DNA of 64,000 bases, from NCBI GenBank assembly GCA_032716605.1, contig CM064481.1:17416811-17480810 (forward strand), in the 5' to 3' direction. The DNA comes from Paralithodes platypus. Lineage: Eukaryota; Arthropoda; Malacostraca; Decapoda; Lithodidae. The translations under genes were made by a program, and so were the position numbers. Positions 62,539 to 64,000 of the stretch are shown here, piece by piece; within the stretch, counting starts at the first letter, position 1, and every line of letters begins with the position of its first letter. Under the pieces are notes generated by a model that was not told the origin of the DNA, made no database searches, and worked only from the letters and a program-made list of their open reading frames with translations.

Positions 62539-64000
62539 CAAAATGATCGCATACAAGTGTTCATAACCCGCCGGATAACGAGGCATAATTTCACAATGAT
62601 TACAGCTCGTTACGCGGCGGGGTTCTTATAAAGATATCCGAATATCTAGACATGTCTTTCAAGAAAGTTTTAAGAATACCCTCTGACATAATATAAAAGA
62701 CCAGTATGGCGTTTATAAAGTCTTTCTGGCGGTGACTGTTACAAGATTCAATTTTGAAAACAACCCCCCACAAAGACACCGGCCCCTGAAGTATCTAGCA
62801 GATTAACACAGGGCAGGCTGATACGAGACCTGACTTCTAATGAATTGTCATATAGATCGCCGTATGGTGAAGGCGGCGATACAGAGCCGTATCTCTCAAT
62901 TAATTGGGTAACTAGCTTGAATTGTAAATTCCGTATTTCCCCGTCCCAGGAGCACCCGCCGGGTGTGGTCAACTTATGAAAAAAAAATACGTTAACCCTA
63001 ATTGAGCCTTCGATCGCCGTAAGAGTGAGGGCGGCGATACATATAGTATCACTAAAATGGACCGGTTAACTAAACTGAATTACCAATTCGTTCATCCCAC
63101 CTTAACAAGGTACACCCGCCGGGTGAGATCTGATGTCTTAAACGTTAACCCCATAAGTTCCTATCCCCACTTCTTTGTAAAAGATCGCCGGGAAGGAAAG
63201 CCCACAACAACAGCTAGGGTTTTTCCTTTGGTTTGTAAAACCGGGTAGAAAAACTACATAACATATGTCCGCATGAACAATGTTAGATGGGTACCACCAA
63301 TCCGCCGGGAATCATAGGGAGCCTGAAACAGGCACCAACACAGAGACGCAGTCTTGGAGAGCCACAGACACCAACTCGCCGGGGACACCAGCCTGTTTTG
63401 AAACCACGCGTGGCCCAACACGGCTCACGGCCGGAGTTTTCATGGTGAAACCGAGAAAACCCCGCCGGAAAGTAACCCACCCCGAACAGACACCATCTGA
63501 ACGCACATAGGACCCGAGAGATAGCCAAAGCACGACTAACCTAGGGACCACAAATATAATCCGTGGAATTAGCCAATACACAACTAAACCAGGAAACAAA
63601 CATAGTCCGTGGAATTAGCCAATACACAACTAAACCCGGATACACATGACACAGTAGGACATATTTATAAAATAAATCAATAACACTTGTACATGTGGCA
63701 AAGCTACGAGCGGCTGGCTAGGCCTAAGCAAACGGCACAAGAACTGTTGAGATATAAACAAAAAACACTGGAAATATAACAACAGGAATCACCGCCAACA
63801 CACCACTGTAGCAAAAACTTCCGACCAAGGGAAGACCGACTCGGGACCCAGAAAAAACTTCACTAAGTGAAGAAAAATACGCTGGGAACGTCAGCAAAGC
63901 AACGCTACCTCATCAGAAAGATAAAAGGCAGCAGAAATAATCGCGTAATGAAAGCCGCCTGCATCACAAGCTAACTCAATTATGAAAAAAAAAAAAAAAT
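62539..64000 (-). other. A2 5' leader with repeated stem-loops
   Basis: Non-coding. GATCGCCGTATGGTGAAGGC/GGCGATAC at 62854-62882 and GATCGCCGTAAGAGTGAGGG/CGGCGATAC at 63013-63041 are potential hairpins. Each is followed about 80-90 bp later by a CACCCGCCGGGTG palindrome (near 62955 and 63113). A later GATCGCCGGGAAGG occurs at 63183. The order matches A1 29640-30000. A 45-bp phrase with TAGTCCGTGGAATTAGCCAA is repeated at 63555 and 63600. The window ends in an A-run. Confidence 0.75.

Larger units (their letters stand above)
55824..64000 (-). mobile_element. DIRS-like retrotransposon A2, near-intact, right end outside window
   Basis: The left end is TTATAGGTTTGACTCC, the internal complementary region is at 56258-56345, and the genes in minus order are recombinase 56925, RT/RNase H 57878, Gag 62433. 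The leader continues to 64000; comparison with A1 suggests about 0.5 kb is missing, including the 5' terminal repeat. Coding is open apart from one TGA in Gag. Confidence 0.93.

Noticed and set aside
55824..64000. Endogenous retrovirus or LTR retrotransposon
   Set aside because: There is no protease, no DDE integrase, no long direct repeats and no envelope; the inverted ends, internal complementary region and tyrosine recombinase identify DIRS.

Overview
The window is eukaryotic, almost certainly from an invertebrate. An arthropod, perhaps a decapod crustacean, is my best guess, based on the mix of DIRS-type retrotransposons, CR1/Jockey-type LINEs, TTAA-type MITEs and long GT/GA/TA microsatellites. 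I see no host gene. Essentially everything recognisable is mobile or repeated DNA, and most of it is broken.

Layout. 1-2.6 kb: minus-strand LINE fragment (ORF1, endonuclease, start of RT). 2.6-7.35 kb: a chain of tandem arrays, MITE-like modules and a decayed plus-strand LINE. 7.53-16.0 kb: DIRS-like element B1 (minus strand), decayed, carrying a 235-bp TTAA MITE and a tRNA-like insertion. 16.0-20.3 kb: microsatellite, 59-bp satellite, MITEs, tRNA-like sequence, 65-bp satellite and a foldback. 20.3-20.7 kb: 5' end of a third DIRS family (C). 20.7-34.6 kb: DIRS element B2, split by the nested DIRS element A1 (22.66-31.32 kb). 34.6-42.5 kb: 59-bp satellite containing a CR1-like LINE with an intact RT frame and two more MITEs. 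42.5-47.25 kb: DIRS B3, opposite orientation to B2. 47.25-49.33 kb: DIRS C gag. 49.33-52.4 kb: inverted copy of 16.0-20.3 kb. 52.4-55.6 kb: plus-strand LINE. 55.82-64 kb: DIRS A2, nearly intact, running off the right edge.

So 16.0-52.4 kb is a large imperfect inverted duplication, with B2/B3 as inner arms and the 16-20 kb / 49-52 kb blocks as outer arms. It is overlaid by later insertions (A1, the LINE, MITE1) and by array length changes.

How the parts work together. A DIRS element encodes Gag, a reverse transcriptase/RNase H and a tyrosine recombinase. It has inverted termini plus an internal complementary region that joins the two ends. A2 shows all of these except its right terminus, and has only one in-frame stop, in gag. 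Three DIRS families (A, B, C) share a seven-cysteine Gag N-terminus and a leader element just upstream of gag. Their Gag proteins also carry an Arg/Ser region: SR-protein-like in A and C, weaker in B. Separately, four tandem arrays in the window can each be traced to an end or internal part of a TTAA-flanked MITE, which suggests that satellites here are seeded by MITE termini.
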